Positions 1 through 14,345 are shown, numbered from the stretch's first letter. The stretch is 64,000 nucleotides of DNA from VBCG01 sp044226535 (GCA_044226535.1 JBGAGT010000011.1:1-64000); one strand, 5' to 3'. A program made the numbers and translations. Notes: generated by a model from the letters alone, not told the origin.

Positions 1-1642
1 GCTCGGCGAGGAGGCCGCGCGCGAACGCGTCGTAGTCGCCGCTCGCAAGCGTCGCGTAGACGGGATGCTCCGGGAAGTCGGTCTGCACCAGCACTTCGCC
101 GCGATGCTCGGCACGGCCCGCGCGGCCCGCCACCTGCGCGAGCAGCGCGCCGAGCCGCTCGGTAGCGCGGAAGTCGGCGCTGTACAGCGCGTTGTCGGCG
201 CCCAGCACGCCCACGAGCGTGAGCCGCGGGAAGTCGTGGCCCTTGGCCAGCATTTGCGTGCCGACGAGCACGTCGACGGCGCCGGCCGCGACGCGTGCAC
301 GCATGGACGCGAACGCGCCGCGGTTGCGCATCGAGTCGCGGTCCACGCGCACGACACGGCCCGCGCCGAACGCGCCCTCGAGCGCCGTCTCCAGCCGCTG
401 CGTGCCGTGGCCGCGCGGGACCAGGTCCACGTTGCCGCAATGCGGGCACGCCGCCGGCACCGCCGCCGTGGCGCCGCAATGGTGGCAGCACAACGCGCGC
501 GGCGCCCGGTGCAGCGTCAGCCGCGCGCTGCAGCGCTCGCATTGCGCCTCCCACCCGCACGCGCCGCATTTCAGCGCCGGCGAGTAGCCGCGACGGTTGA
601 CGAACACCAGTGCCTGCTGGCCGGCCCCCACCGCGCGCCGCAACGCCGTCCACAGCGCGGGCACCAGGCCTTCGTGCGCGTCGGGCACGCGCGACGGCAC
701 GAGCTGGATCCGCGGCGGCAGCGCGCCGGGCCGCGCGCGCGTCGTGAGTCGCAGGCGGCCATAGCGGCCTTCCTCGGCGTGGTGGAAGGTCTCCAGCGAC
801 GGCGTCGCGCTGCCCAGCACCACCGGCACGCCGCGCGCATGCGCGCGCCAGATCGCGACGTCGCGCGCGTGGTAGCGCACGCCGTCCTGCTGCTTGTACG
901 AAGGGTCGTGCTCCTCGTCGACGACCGCCAGCGCGAGCCGCGGCAGCGGCGCGAACACCGCGAGCCGCGTCCCCAGCACCACGTCGGCCTCGCCGGCCTG
1001 CGCCGCGCGCCAGTGCGCGTTGCGGCGCCCCGCGGCGAGTCCGCTGTGCAGGGTGACCACGCGCGCGCCGGGGAGTGCTGCGCGCACCTCGTCCTCGAAC
1101 TGCGGGGTCAAGTTGATCTCGGGCGCGAGCAGCAGCACCTGGCCACCGCGCGCGATCGCATCCGCCGCCGCTGCAAGGTATACGGCGGTCTTGCCGCTGC
1201 CGGTGACGCCTTCCAGCAGCGTCACGGCGAAGCGGCCGGCATCGCCTGCGATCGCGGTGGCGGCCTCGCGCTGCGCGGCGTTGAGCGGCACCGCGCCGCG
1301 CGCGGGGGGCTTGCGCGCGCGAGCCGCGCTGCGCGCGCGGACGAGCGGGGGCAGCGCCAGGGCGAACGTTTCGCCGAGCGGCTCGTGGTAGTAGCCGGCG
1401 ACGAAATGCACGACCTCCTGCACGTCGGGGGGCAGCGGCGGCAGGTCGACGACTTCCTCGATGCCGCGGAGCCGCTCGGGCGGCACCGCCGCCGTCGCCG
1501 CGAGCGCCAGCACGACGCCGATGGTCATGCGCGTGCCGAGCGGAACGCGCACCACGGTGCCGGGTCCCACGGCGAGGCCATCGGGGACCCAGTAGTCGAA
1601 CGGGGTTGCGGCCGCCCCGCAGACGGCGATGGTCGCGATCAC
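1..1642 (-). CDS. priA: Primosomal replication restart helicase PriA (3' end cut by window)
   Basis: Reading leftward from a GTG at 1642, 547 codons are present before the window edge, so the C-terminus is missing. PriA is a 3'-5' superfamily 2 helicase that reloads the replisome at stalled forks. Visible are an N-terminal DNA-binding domain (TPFDYWVPDG, residues 13-22), Walker A GVTGSGKT at 145-152, DEEHD Walker B, LGSATPSLET, the paired zinc-binding cysteines (KCGACGW, CERCSA, CCHHCG, CPHCG) and GTQMLAKGHDFP. Only about 45 residues lie between the end of the DNA-binding domain (LPPLVRA) and Walker A, against about 115 in E. coli PriA, so the winged-helix domain appears absent or much reduced. 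The GTG matches the usual family N-terminus. It lies 413 bp downstream of hemE on the same strand. Confidence 0.95.
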   Translation of the reverse strand, partial: MIATIAVCGAAATPFDYWVPDGLAVGPGTVVRVPLGTRMTIGVVLALAATAAVPPERLRGIEEVVDLPPLPPDVQEVVHFVAGYYHEPLGETFALALPPLVRARSAARARKPPARGAVPLNAAQREAATAIAGDAGRFAVTLLEGVTGSGKTAVYLAAAADAIARGGQVLLLAPEINLTPQFEDEVRAALPGARVVTLHSGLAAGRRNAHWRAAQAGEADVVLGTRLAVFAPLPRLALAVVDEEHDPSYKQQDGVRYHARDVAIWRAHARGVPVVLGSATPSLETFHHAEEGRYGRLRLTTRARPGALPPRIQLVPSRVPDAHEGLVPALWTALRRAVGAGQQALVFVNRRGYSPALKCGACGWEAQCERCSARLTLHRAPRALCCHHCGATAAVPAACPHCGNVDLVPRGHGTQRLETALEGAFGAGRVVRVDRDSMRNRGAFASMRARVAAGAVDVLVGTQMLAKGHDFPRLTLVGVLGADNALYSADFRATERLGALLAQVAGRAGRAEHRGEVLVQTDFPEHPVYATLASGDYDAFARGLLAE

Positions 1643-1759
1643 GGGCTGCGCGCCGCCATCGCCGGCGTCGCAGTTTCCGGCGTTTGTTGAGGCCGCTTGC
1701 GAGCGAGCATCGTTAAGTCGTTCATTTCACTAGGCAGCCCGGACTTGTTCGCAGCACGG

Positions 1760-1947
1760 TGTGGATAACTTTGTGCGTAATTGCCGCCGCCGCCGGGATG
1801 CCCGGGCGGCGATGTCCCGGTCCTCGCCTGGTGCACGCCCCGAGGGGCAAAAAAATCCACCTGTCAATCAACGACTTGTGCACGGCCCTCGAAGCATCGC
1901 TGCGCATGCCCCGCCAAGGGCCACGGCTCCTGCAGTGGTGTGCATAA
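1760..1947. promoter_or_regulatory. DnaA-box-like cluster in the hemE-priA gap
   Basis: The 413 bp between hemE and priA (1643-2055) hold no gene but contain two exact DnaA boxes: TGTGGATAA at 1760-1768 (TTATCCACA on the other strand) and TGTGCATAA at 1939-1947 (TTATGCACA). TGTGCGTAA at 1772-1780 differs from the consensus at one base. Short AT-rich patches flank them (around 1703-1732 and 2051-2065). Inference: DnaA may bind here, either to regulate priA or as part of an origin or titration site. Two exact 9-mers in a few hundred bp of high-GC DNA is more than expected by chance, but no dnaA, dnaN, gyrB or parAB lies in the window to support an origin. Confidence 0.45.
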
Positions 1948-2055
1948 GTCGCCCGCCAAGCCCAACACCGCGCCTTTGTCAACCCCCGCGAAGCCCAGCG
2001 GTGGCGCGGCTTGGCGCGATTCTCCCTCGGGGGCGCACGCTGCGCCGCGCAGAAA

Positions 2056-3108
2056 TTATTTTTGGGCCCGCGACGCGTCGTGGACCGCGTCCACCAGCGC
2101 CGCCACGTTCTCGGGCGGGGTGCGCGGCGTGAGCCCATGGCCGAGGTTGAACACGTAGCCGGGAGCCGGGCCCGCCCGAGCCACCATCGCGCGTGCCTCG
2201 CGCACCACGGTGGCGGTGTCGGCGAGCAGCACGGCGGGGTCGAGGTTGCCTTGCAGCGCGACGCGCGACGAAAGCCGCGCGCGGGCCGCCGCGAGGTCCG
2301 CCGTCCAGTCGAGGCCGACGCAGGCCGCGCCGGTACCAGCGAGCGCCTCGAGCCGCGCCATGCTGTCGCCGCACTTGCTGAAGACGATCACCGGCACGCC
2401 GCGCGGCTGCGCCGCGACGACGCGCCGCAGGGGCTCGAGCGAGAAGCGCGCGAAGGCGTCGGGGGCGAGGAGGCCGCCCCAGGTGTCGAAGATCATCAGC
2501 GCGTCGGCGCCGGCGCGCGCCTGTTCGGCGAGGTAGGCGGCGGTCGCCTCGGCGTTCACCTCGACCACGCGCGCGAGGAGGTCCGGCCGCTCGGCCGCCA
2601 TGCGCCGCACGCGCGCGAAGCCGTCGTCGCTGCCACGGCCCTCGATCATGTAGGCCGCCAGCGTGAACGGGCTGCCGGCGAAGCCGATCAGCGGCACGCG
2701 CCCGGCCAGCGCGCGCTTGATCGACGACACGGCGTCGAACACGTAGCGCAGCTTGCCGAGGTCGGGCGCGGCAAGGGCGCGGATCGCCGACTCGTCGGCC
2801 AGCGGATGCGCGAAGCGCGGGCCCTCGCCTTCGGCGAAGGAGAGGCCGAGGCCCATCGCGTCGGGGACGGTCAGGATGTCGGAGAACAGGATCGCCGCGT
2901 CGAGGGCGAAGCGGTCGAGCGGCTGCAGCGTTACCTCGGTGGCGAGCGCGGGCGAGGTGGCCAGCGCCATGAAGCTGCCGGCGCGCTTGCGCACCACGTT
3001 GTACTCGGGCAGGTAGCGCCCCGCCTGGCGCATCAGCCAGACGGGGACCTGCGGCACGGGCTCGCGTGCGAGCGCGCGCAACAGCGAGTCGTTGACGATG
3101 GCCGTCAC
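2056..3108 (-). CDS. hemE: Uroporphyrinogen III decarboxylase
   Basis: Removes the four acetate carboxyls of uroporphyrinogen III to give coproporphyrinogen III in cytoplasmic haem synthesis. The 350-residue product from the GTG at 3108 matches the family length. It has the N-terminal signature PVWLMRQAGRYLPEY (residues 22-36, with active-site arginines), the ILFSDIL segment with the catalytic Asp, FAGSPFTLAAYMIEG and a C-terminal FNLGHG. The frame stays open upstream to an ATG near 3267, but that stretch only translates tandem repeat and REP DNA, so the GTG is preferred. It starts 22 bp after the kdoO stop and may be co-transcribed with kdoO. Confidence 0.96.
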   Translation of the reverse strand: MTAIVNDSLLRALAREPVPQVPVWLMRQAGRYLPEYNVVRKRAGSFMALATSPALATEVTLQPLDRFALDAAILFSDILTVPDAMGLGLSFAEGEGPRFAHPLADESAIRALAAPDLGKLRYVFDAVSSIKRALAGRVPLIGFAGSPFTLAAYMIEGRGSDDGFARVRRMAAERPDLLARVVEVNAEATAAYLAEQARAGADALMIFDTWGGLLAPDAFARFSLEPLRRVVAAQPRGVPVIVFSKCGDSMARLEALAGTGAACVGLDWTADLAAARARLSSRVALQGNLDPAVLLADTATVVREARAMVARAGPAPGYVFNLGHGLTPRTPPENVAALVDAVHDASRAQK

Positions 3109-3130
3109 GTGAAGGGGCAGCGCGCCGCGG

Positions 3131-4162
3131 TCAGCGGCGTGCGTCGCGGCCCGCGGTTGCGTCGCGGCCCGCGTTTGCGTCGCGGCCCGCGTTTGCGTCG
3201 CGGCTCGCGGTTGCGTCGCCGTCATCCCCGCGCAAGCGGGGAGCCACCGCGGAACCCGGCAGGGCACCGAGGGTCGCGCGCGCCGCCGCGGGCACCAGCG
3301 TCCTGCCGGTCAGGCGCTCGAGGATCGCCAGCGGCGCGCGGTGGGGCTCGTACAGCGCCGCGAGGGGCAGGTGGATGGTCTGCTCGAACATGTACTGCCC
3401 GCCCATCGCCGCGTGCATCACCTGGTCGGAGAAGCAGATCCAGGTGGTGCCGGGGGTGAAGCGCACCTCCTGCTGCGGCGAGCGCCGCTGGTAATCGAGG
3501 TCGGACTTGGCGGTATCGTGAAGGCCGAGCATCAGGTGGTCGTACTCGCTGCGCCGGCCCTTGGTGACGAAGATCGCCGACAGAAGCGCCGCCTCGCCGG
3601 GGCGCATGCCGCGGATGCGCGGCAGGAGGCGCGCGGCCATCGCTTCGAAGGGCTCGCCGATGCGCCACACGCGGTCGACGCCGTCGGGGTTGACGTTGGT
3701 GAACACGCGCAGGATGCGCTCGCCGTGGTTGGGCCGCGACACGAAGGCGTCGACATGCAGGCGCGTGTCGTCCTTGCGCCACGACAGCCCGTTGCCGGCG
3801 GCGGGCCTCGGGCGGAAGCTCGTCCGTGCGCGCTTGAGGTACGGCGCGTAGCGCGGGAACAACGCGGCGACCAGCGCGCTGGCCGACTCGGCGTAGCGCG
3901 CGATCATGGCACCGATGGCGTCACGGTCCGCGCCTTGCGCGCGCGTGCCGCGCACGTCGCCGCCATCGAGGTTGATGTTCTTGCGCCGCTCGTCGGACCA
4001 CGCGGTGTCGAGGAAGCGGCGCTCGTCGTCCTTCAGGGGGAAGCCGAGGCGCGGCAACGCCAGCACGCCGCCGTCCTCCAGCGCGCGCGCGTAGCGCTGC
4101 GTGTCGGCCGCGGGGACGGCGGGCTGCCAGATGCCGATGTCGAGCGTGGTGAGGCCTGCCAT
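3131..4162 (-). CDS. kdoO: Kdo hydroxylase family protein (KdoO-like)
   Basis: Resembles the Fe(II)/2-oxoglutarate-type hydroxylases described in Burkholderia and Yersinia that convert the outer Kdo sugar of lipid A-Kdo2 to Ko. The first roughly 300 of 343 residues match that family: an HVD-type metal motif in DTRLHVDAF, then VFTNVNPDG, VWRIGEPFE and a C-terminal TTWICFSDQVMHAAMGGQ block with the second His. The end is odd. After about residue 305 the frame runs through a REP sequence (VAPRLRGDDG) and then four copies of a six-residue unit (RDANAG type) encoded by an 18-bp minisatellite, giving an extra tail of about 35 residues. waaA and waaC elsewhere in the window fit the LPS assignment. 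It lies between gltD and hemE. Confidence 0.85.
   Translation of the reverse strand: MAGLTTLDIGIWQPAVPAADTQRYARALEDGGVLALPRLGFPLKDDERRFLDTAWSDERRKNINLDGGDVRGTRAQGADRDAIGAMIARYAESASALVAALFPRYAPYLKRARTSFRPRPAAGNGLSWRKDDTRLHVDAFVSRPNHGERILRVFTNVNPDGVDRVWRIGEPFEAMAARLLPRIRGMRPGEAALLSAIFVTKGRRSEYDHLMLGLHDTAKSDLDYQRRSPQQEVRFTPGTTWICFSDQVMHAAMGGQYMFEQTIHLPLAALYEPHRAPLAILERLTGRTLVPAAARATLGALPGSAVAPRLRGDDGDATASRDANAGRDANAGRDATAGRDARR
3141..3220. repeat. 18-bp tandem repeat, four units, in the 3' end of kdoO
   Basis: Unit GCGTCGCGGCCCGCGGTT. Copies begin at 3141, 3159, 3177 and 3195 with one or two substitutions, followed by a partial fifth that stops at the REP starting at 3221. The unit is a multiple of three, so copy number can change without breaking kdoO. 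It encodes its C-terminal six-residue repeats. Confidence 0.9.
3221..3245 (+). repeat. REP-type palindrome inside kdoO
   Basis: GTCATCCCCGCGCAAGCGGG followed by GAGCC. The CCCCGC/GCGGGG arms form a short hairpin. It is the same family as the copies near 10823, 14277, 23217 and 42691, but here it lies within a reading frame and directly abuts the 18-bp repeat array. Confidence 0.85.
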
Positions 4163-4207
4163 GGTCGTTCGCGCCAGTGGTGCTCGCCGGGCCGCCTGCC
4201 GCTGCCG

Positions 4208-5641
<1,434 letters not shown>

Positions 5642-5656
5642 CGTGATGTCGTCCTG

Positions 5657-10549
<4,893 letters not shown>

Positions 10550-10649
10550 CGGGTTCGCCGCCGCACCCGGCCCGCCTCCCGGCCCCGCCGCGACGCGGCG
10601 AGGTGGGAAAGATCGGGCAAAGCACGCAAAAAAGCGGCGAAACCCTCAA

Positions 10650-10678
10650 ATACTACGCCGCATGCTGCATTGCGGCAA
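10650..10678 (-). promoter_or_regulatory. Possible sigma-70 promoter for gltBD
   Basis: Read on the minus strand: TTGCCG at 10678-10673, a 17-bp spacer, then TAGTAT at 10655-10650, about 100 bp upstream of gltB. The -35 has four of six consensus bases and the spacer is ideal. Assignment is by position and match only. Confidence 0.4.
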
Positions 10679-10692
10679 CCGGGAAAGGTTCG

Positions 10693-10819
10693 CCCGTCAG
10701 GGATGGCCTACCCGTCAGGGATGGCCTACCCGTCAGGGATGGCCTACCCGTCAGGGATGGCCTACCCGTCAGGGATGGCCTACCCGTCAGGGATGGCCTA
10801 CCCGTCAGGGATGGGCCTA
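10693..10819 (+). repeat. 18-bp tandem repeat, seven units, upstream of gltB
   Basis: Unit CCCGTCAGGGATGGCCTA repeats from 10693: six exact copies and a seventh with one inserted G. It then runs straight into a REP whose first bases are also CCCGTCA. The array lies in the 566-bp gap between the divergent gltB and the lipoprotein gene at 11116. There are no spacers between units, so it is a minisatellite and not a CRISPR array. Confidence 0.95.
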
Positions 10820-10822
10820 CCC

Positions 10823-10890
10823 GTCATTCCCGCGCAAGCGGGAACCCAGTCGTGACCTCACGCCTAGGTCCCCGCTTGCGCGGGGATGAC
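10823..10890. repeat. Inverted pair of REP palindromes
   Basis: A forward copy (GTCATTCCCGCGCAAGCGGG at 10823, ending in AACCCA by 10848) faces a reversed copy (GGTCCCCGCTTGCGCGGGGA, 10867-10890) with 18 bp between them. The pair can fold into one larger cruciform, as in the REPIN doublets known from other proteobacteria. The rest of the gap up to 11115 shows no gene or clear promoter. Confidence 0.85.
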
Positions 10891-11115
10891 CAAAGGGCGA
10901 GACACGCGGGAATGGCCAAAGGGGGAGACAGCTATTTGGCTTTGCTGCGGCCGCCGCAACAACGGGGCAGCCGGCTGGCATTTCCCGATGGGCGTGCTTG
11001 CGGTCGTGCCCGACTTGGGCTTTAATCTGAACAAAGTCGGCTATCTGTTTGTTGCGGCGTCCAAAACCGCCCGCACAAAGCCGCGTTTCAGGACAACATC
11101 ATCAGGGATCCATCC

Positions 11116-12471
11116 ATGCGCAGACTGCCCTCTCCCGCCTGGCTCCGCCCGGCCCTCGCGCTCTTCGCGCTCGCCGGCGTGCTGTCGCTGACGGCCTGTG
11201 GCGGCGGCTCCGGCGCAGTCAACGGCCCCGGTAGCGGCGGCCAGGTCGTCACCGCGGTATCGGTCCTGCCGCCGTCGCAGACCGTCTATCCCGGAACACC
11301 GGCGGAATTCACGATTTCGGGCGGTGTCGCCCCGTACCGCGCGTTTTCCAGCAACAGCAACGTCCTGCCGGTGGCCCAGAATGTCATCGGCAACAGCGTC
11401 CAGCTGTTCGCCAACTCGGTCAGCCAGGCGACGACCGTGACGGTGACGGTGCAGGACAACGTCGGCCAGACCGCCGTGACCTCGGTCGCGGTCGCGCCCG
11501 CAGTCCTGTTCCCCAACGGGCTCACGATCACCCCCAGCGATTCCACCTGCGGCTCGGCCTCGCTGTGCACGGGCACCACGGGGTCGGCGCGCGTGCAGGC
11601 CACCGGCATCGCCGGCTCGACCATCGCCAACCGCACCATCCGCTTCGATGTCGTCTACGGGGCCTTCGGCATCCTGTCGACCAACCCCACGTCGCCGCTG
11701 GTGCAGTCGATGACCGTGCCGACCGACAACTCGGGGATCGCGGAAGTGGGCATCAAGGCGCTGGTCGACGTGACCACCCAGCCTGCCCAATTGCAGGCGA
11801 CCGACGTCTCGACCGGCCAGGTGCTGATCGGCAACTTCACGATCGTGCGCAACCAGGACGGCTCGCAATTCCTTGCGGTCATCCCGGATACCGCGACCAT
11901 CGTCAGCAATTCGGCCTCCAGCTGCTCGTCGGGTGTCGCGGTCGACTACCGCGTCTACGGCGGCACGCCGCCCTATCGGGTGACGCCGTCGTTCCCGCAG
12001 TTCATCACCATCGTCAATCCCATCGTCTCGACGAGCGGCGGCTACTTCGAAGCGCGCACCAATGGCGGCTGCGTCGACCCGCTGGTGTTCTCGATCCTCG
12101 ACTCGGCCGGCAAGCAGACGACCGCGCAGCTCATCAATAAGCCCTGCGAAGGCTGCACGGACAGCGGTGGCGGCGGGGGTGGAAGCGGCTCGCTCTCGGT
12201 TTCGCCGACCGAGCTGGGCAGCGCGACGACGTCCTGCAACAACACGTTCACCGTCAACATCAGTGGTGGCACGCCGCCGTACAACATCCAGCAATCGTCG
12301 CCGGCTTCCCCGCTGGCAACGTTCCCGAGCACGCTCAATTCGCCGGGGACCGCCAGCTTCAGCGGCCTCACGGGCGACTCGGGAACGGTCGTGACCTACA
12401 CGTTCGCGGTGAGCGACGGGTTCAGCCCCCCGGACAGCAAGACAGTCACGATCACCTGCCTGGTGCCGTAA
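11116..12471 (+). CDS. Putative secreted lipoprotein with repeated GG-x-PPY Ig-like segments
   Basis: 451 residues. A lipoprotein signal peptide ends in the lipobox LTAC (Cys28), followed by a Gly/Ser-rich linker, so the mature protein is probably membrane-anchored. The body is Thr/Ser/Val-rich beta-strand-like sequence. Three segments share a GG-x-x-PY motif: GGVAPYRAF (about residue 73), GGTPPYRVTP (about 285) and GGTPPYNIQQ (about 380), typical of bacterial Ig-like repeat proteins. Several paired cysteines and a poly-Gly hinge (TDSGGGGGGSG) precede the last segment. No catalytic motif was found and the function is unknown. A strong terminator follows at 12525. Confidence 0.75.
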   Translation: MRRLPSPAWLRPALALFALAGVLSLTACGGGSGAVNGPGSGGQVVTAVSVLPPSQTVYPGTPAEFTISGGVAPYRAFSSNSNVLPVAQNVIGNSVQLFANSVSQATTVTVTVQDNVGQTAVTSVAVAPAVLFPNGLTITPSDSTCGSASLCTGTTGSARVQATGIAGSTIANRTIRFDVVYGAFGILSTNPTSPLVQSMTVPTDNSGIAEVGIKALVDVTTQPAQLQATDVSTGQVLIGNFTIVRNQDGSQFLAVIPDTATIVSNSASSCSSGVAVDYRVYGGTPPYRVTPSFPQFITIVNPIVSTSGGYFEARTNGGCVDPLVFSILDSAGKQTTAQLINKPCEGCTDSGGGGGGSGSLSVSPTELGSATTSCNNTFTVNISGGTPPYNIQQSSPASPLATFPSTLNSPGTASFSGLTGDSGTVVTYTFAVSDGFSPPDSKTVTITCLVP

Positions 12472-12524
12472 CGGCAAACCGGCCGTGGCGCGCGACGCGC
12501 GCCACGCAAGGCGGCCTCAAAACG

Positions 12525-12553
12525 AAACGGGAGCGCATCTGCGCTCCCGTTTT
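12525..12553. terminator. Bidirectional intrinsic terminator
   Basis: Twelve-bp perfect stem AAACGGGAGCGC (12525-12536), loop ATCT, GCGCTCCCGTTT (12541-12552), ending in a T run on the plus strand and with AAAACG just upstream giving a T-rich tail on the minus strand. It sits between the convergent lipoprotein gene and aroB and can end both transcripts. Confidence 0.9.
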
Positions 12554-12574
12554 GCATGGCACCGCGCCCGGGCG

Positions 12575-13705
12575 TCAGCCGGCGAGCACCGCCTCCACCT
12601 CGTCGTCGGTGATGTCGCCCCGCACCGCAGCGCGTCCCAGCGACGGCAGCACGACGAAGCGGATGGCCGCGTTCTCGACCTTCTTGTCGCGGCGCATGAG
12701 CGTCAGCCATTGCGCGGCGGGCATGCGCGGCGGCGCGACCGGCAAGCCGAGGCGCGCGAGCAACGCAGCGATGCGATCGGCGCCCGCCACGGGGAGTCCC
12801 GCGACGCGCGTGGAAAGCCGCGACGCCATCACCATGCCGGTGGCGACGGCCTCGCCGTGCAGCCACTGGCCGTAGCCCGCGCCCGTCTCGATGGCGTGGC
12901 CGAAGGTATGGCCGAAGTTGAGGTAGGCACGCTCGCCCGTCTCGCGCTCGTCGCGCGCGACGATCGCGGCCTTGATGGCGCAGCTCCGCTCGATGGCGTG
13001 GGCCAGCGCAACCGGATCGCGCGCGACGAGCGCGTCGGCGTTGCGCTCCAGCCATTCGAAGAACGCGAGGTCCTCGATCGCACCGTACTTCACCACTTCG
13101 GCGAGGCCCGAGCGGTACTCGCGCGCGGGCAAGGTGGCGAGGAAGCCGGTGTCGATCAATACGGCGCGCGGTTGCCAGAATGCGCCGATCATGTTCTTGC
13201 CCAGCGGATGGTTGACGGCGGTCTTGCCGCCCACCGACGAGTCGACCTGCGCGAGTAGCGTCGTCGGTATCTGCACGTAGGGCACGCCGCGCTGGTAGAT
13301 GGCCGCGGCAAAGCCCGCGATGTCGCCGACCACGCCGCCGCCCAGGGCCACCACCAGCGTGCCGCGCTCGGCGCGCGACTCGAGCAGGCGCGTGAGGATG
13401 TCGGACAGCGTCGCGAGGTTCTTGTGCGCCTCGCCGTCGGGGATCAGCACGACGTCGGTGCCGAGCCCCTGCGCGACGAGCCTCTCGCGAAGCGGCGCAA
13501 GCCAGTGCGCGGCCACCGTGGCGTTGGTGACGATGACGGCGTGTCGCGCCTCGAGCGGCGCGAAAAGCTCGCCTGCACGCGCCAGCACGTCGCCGCCGAT
13601 GTGGATGGGATAGCTGCGCTCGCCGAGCGACACCTCGAGGGTGCGCGTCGCGGGCGACGGACGTTCGGCAGGTGGGGCGGCAACGGCGGTGTGTGCGTCA
13701 GGCAT
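12575..13705 (-). CDS. aroB: 3-dehydroquinate synthase
   Basis: Second step of the shikimate pathway: cyclises DAHP to 3-dehydroquinate using NAD+ and a divalent metal. Evidence: NAD-binding GGGVVGDIAGFAA, substrate loop VGGKTAVNHPLGKNMIG, metal ligands in GLAEVVKYG and NFGHTFGHAIE, and a C-terminal RRDKKVENA. From the ATG at 13705 it is 376 residues, near family length. A further upstream ATG at 13753 would lie inside aroK. The start overlaps the aroK stop by 8 nt, indicating translational coupling. Confidence 0.97.
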   Translation of the reverse strand: MPDAHTAVAAPPAERPSPATRTLEVSLGERSYPIHIGGDVLARAGELFAPLEARHAVIVTNATVAAHWLAPLRERLVAQGLGTDVVLIPDGEAHKNLATLSDILTRLLESRAERGTLVVALGGGVVGDIAGFAAAIYQRGVPYVQIPTTLLAQVDSSVGGKTAVNHPLGKNMIGAFWQPRAVLIDTGFLATLPAREYRSGLAEVVKYGAIEDLAFFEWLERNADALVARDPVALAHAIERSCAIKAAIVARDERETGERAYLNFGHTFGHAIETGAGYGQWLHGEAVATGMVMASRLSTRVAGLPVAGADRIAALLARLGLPVAPPRMPAAQWLTLMRRDKKVENAAIRFVVLPSLGRAAVRGDITDDEVEAVLAG

Positions 13706-14219
13706 GTTGGGTGTCCGAGTCGAGCGCCTTGACGTAGCGCAGCACGTTTTCACGGATGGCGTCGACGACGTGGTCGGCGACCTCGCGGTACAGCGCGTCG
13801 CGCTGCGCGTAGAGCTCGTCGAGCCGCGCGCGCGGATCGCCGACGGCGAGCAGGGGCCGGTGGCGCGCGTGGCGCACCCGCTCGAACAGAACCTCGGGGT
13901 CGACGTGCAGGTACAGCACCGTGCCGTTGGCCTTGAGGCGCTCGCGGTTGTCGGGGCGCAGCACCACGCCGCCCCCGGTCGACAGCACCACGTTCTCGAG
14001 GAGCGCGAGGTGCTCGAGGGTCTGCGCCTCGCGTTCGCGGAACGCCGCCTCGCCTTCCATCTCGAAGATGGTCGGGATGGCCACGCCGGTGTGCGCCTCG
14101 AGCTCGTGGTCGCAGTCGACGAAGCGCTTCCCCAGCCGGCGCGCGAGCTGCCGCCCGAGCGTCGATTTCCCGGCGCCCGGCAGCCCGACCAGATAGAGGT
14201 TTCCGCGGTGCAGCGTCAT
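13698..14219 (-). CDS. aroK: Shikimate kinase
   Basis: Phosphorylates shikimate at O3 with ATP. The 173-residue product has Walker A GLPGAGKST (residues 12-20), the shikimate-binding DCDHELE, the GGGVV loop in STGGGVVLRPDN, and the lid RHRPLL. The ATG at 14219 gives the expected length. The open frame continues upstream only through repeat DNA. The order aroK-aroB is standard; here the usual link to pilQ is interrupted by a 650-bp repeat island. Confidence 0.96.
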   Translation of the reverse strand: MTLHRGNLYLVGLPGAGKSTLGRQLARRLGKRFVDCDHELEAHTGVAIPTIFEMEGEAAFREREAQTLEHLALLENVVLSTGGGVVLRPDNRERLKANGTVLYLHVDPEVLFERVRHARHRPLLAVGDPRARLDELYAQRDALYREVADHVVDAIRENVLRYVKALDSDTQHA

Positions 14220-14243
14220 CGCGACGATTGTAGCGGAGGCCTC

Positions 14244-14303
14244 GCCGTCATCCCCGCTGCCGTCATCCCCGCTGCCGTCATCCCCGCGAAAGCGGGGACC
14301 CAG
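14244..14303 (+). repeat. Tandem partial REPs leading into a full REP
   Basis: The 15-bp unit GCCGTCATCCCCGCT occurs at 14244 and 14259. A third start at 14274 continues as the complete REP (GTCATCCCCGCGAAAGCGGG then GACCCAG, 14277-14303). The repeated unit is the left arm of the REP itself. It starts 24 bp upstream of the aroK start codon. Confidence 0.9.
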
Positions 14304-14345
14304 CCGTTGCTGTTGCTGCGGTATTGCGCGATCCGCGCAAACATG

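Noticed and set aside
1643..2055. Calling the hemE-priA gap the chromosomal origin
   Set aside because: DnaA boxes alone are not enough; no dnaA, dnaN, parAB or clear AT-rich unwinding region is visible in the window, so it is reported only as a DnaA-box cluster.
3109..3267. N-terminal extension of HemE to an upstream ATG
   Set aside because: The extension only translates the REP and 18-bp repeats and overlaps the kdoO 3' end. The GTG at 3108 gives the family length.
10693..10819. Possible CRISPR array
   Set aside because: The 18-bp units are directly adjacent with no unique spacers and no cas genes are nearby; it is a minisatellite.
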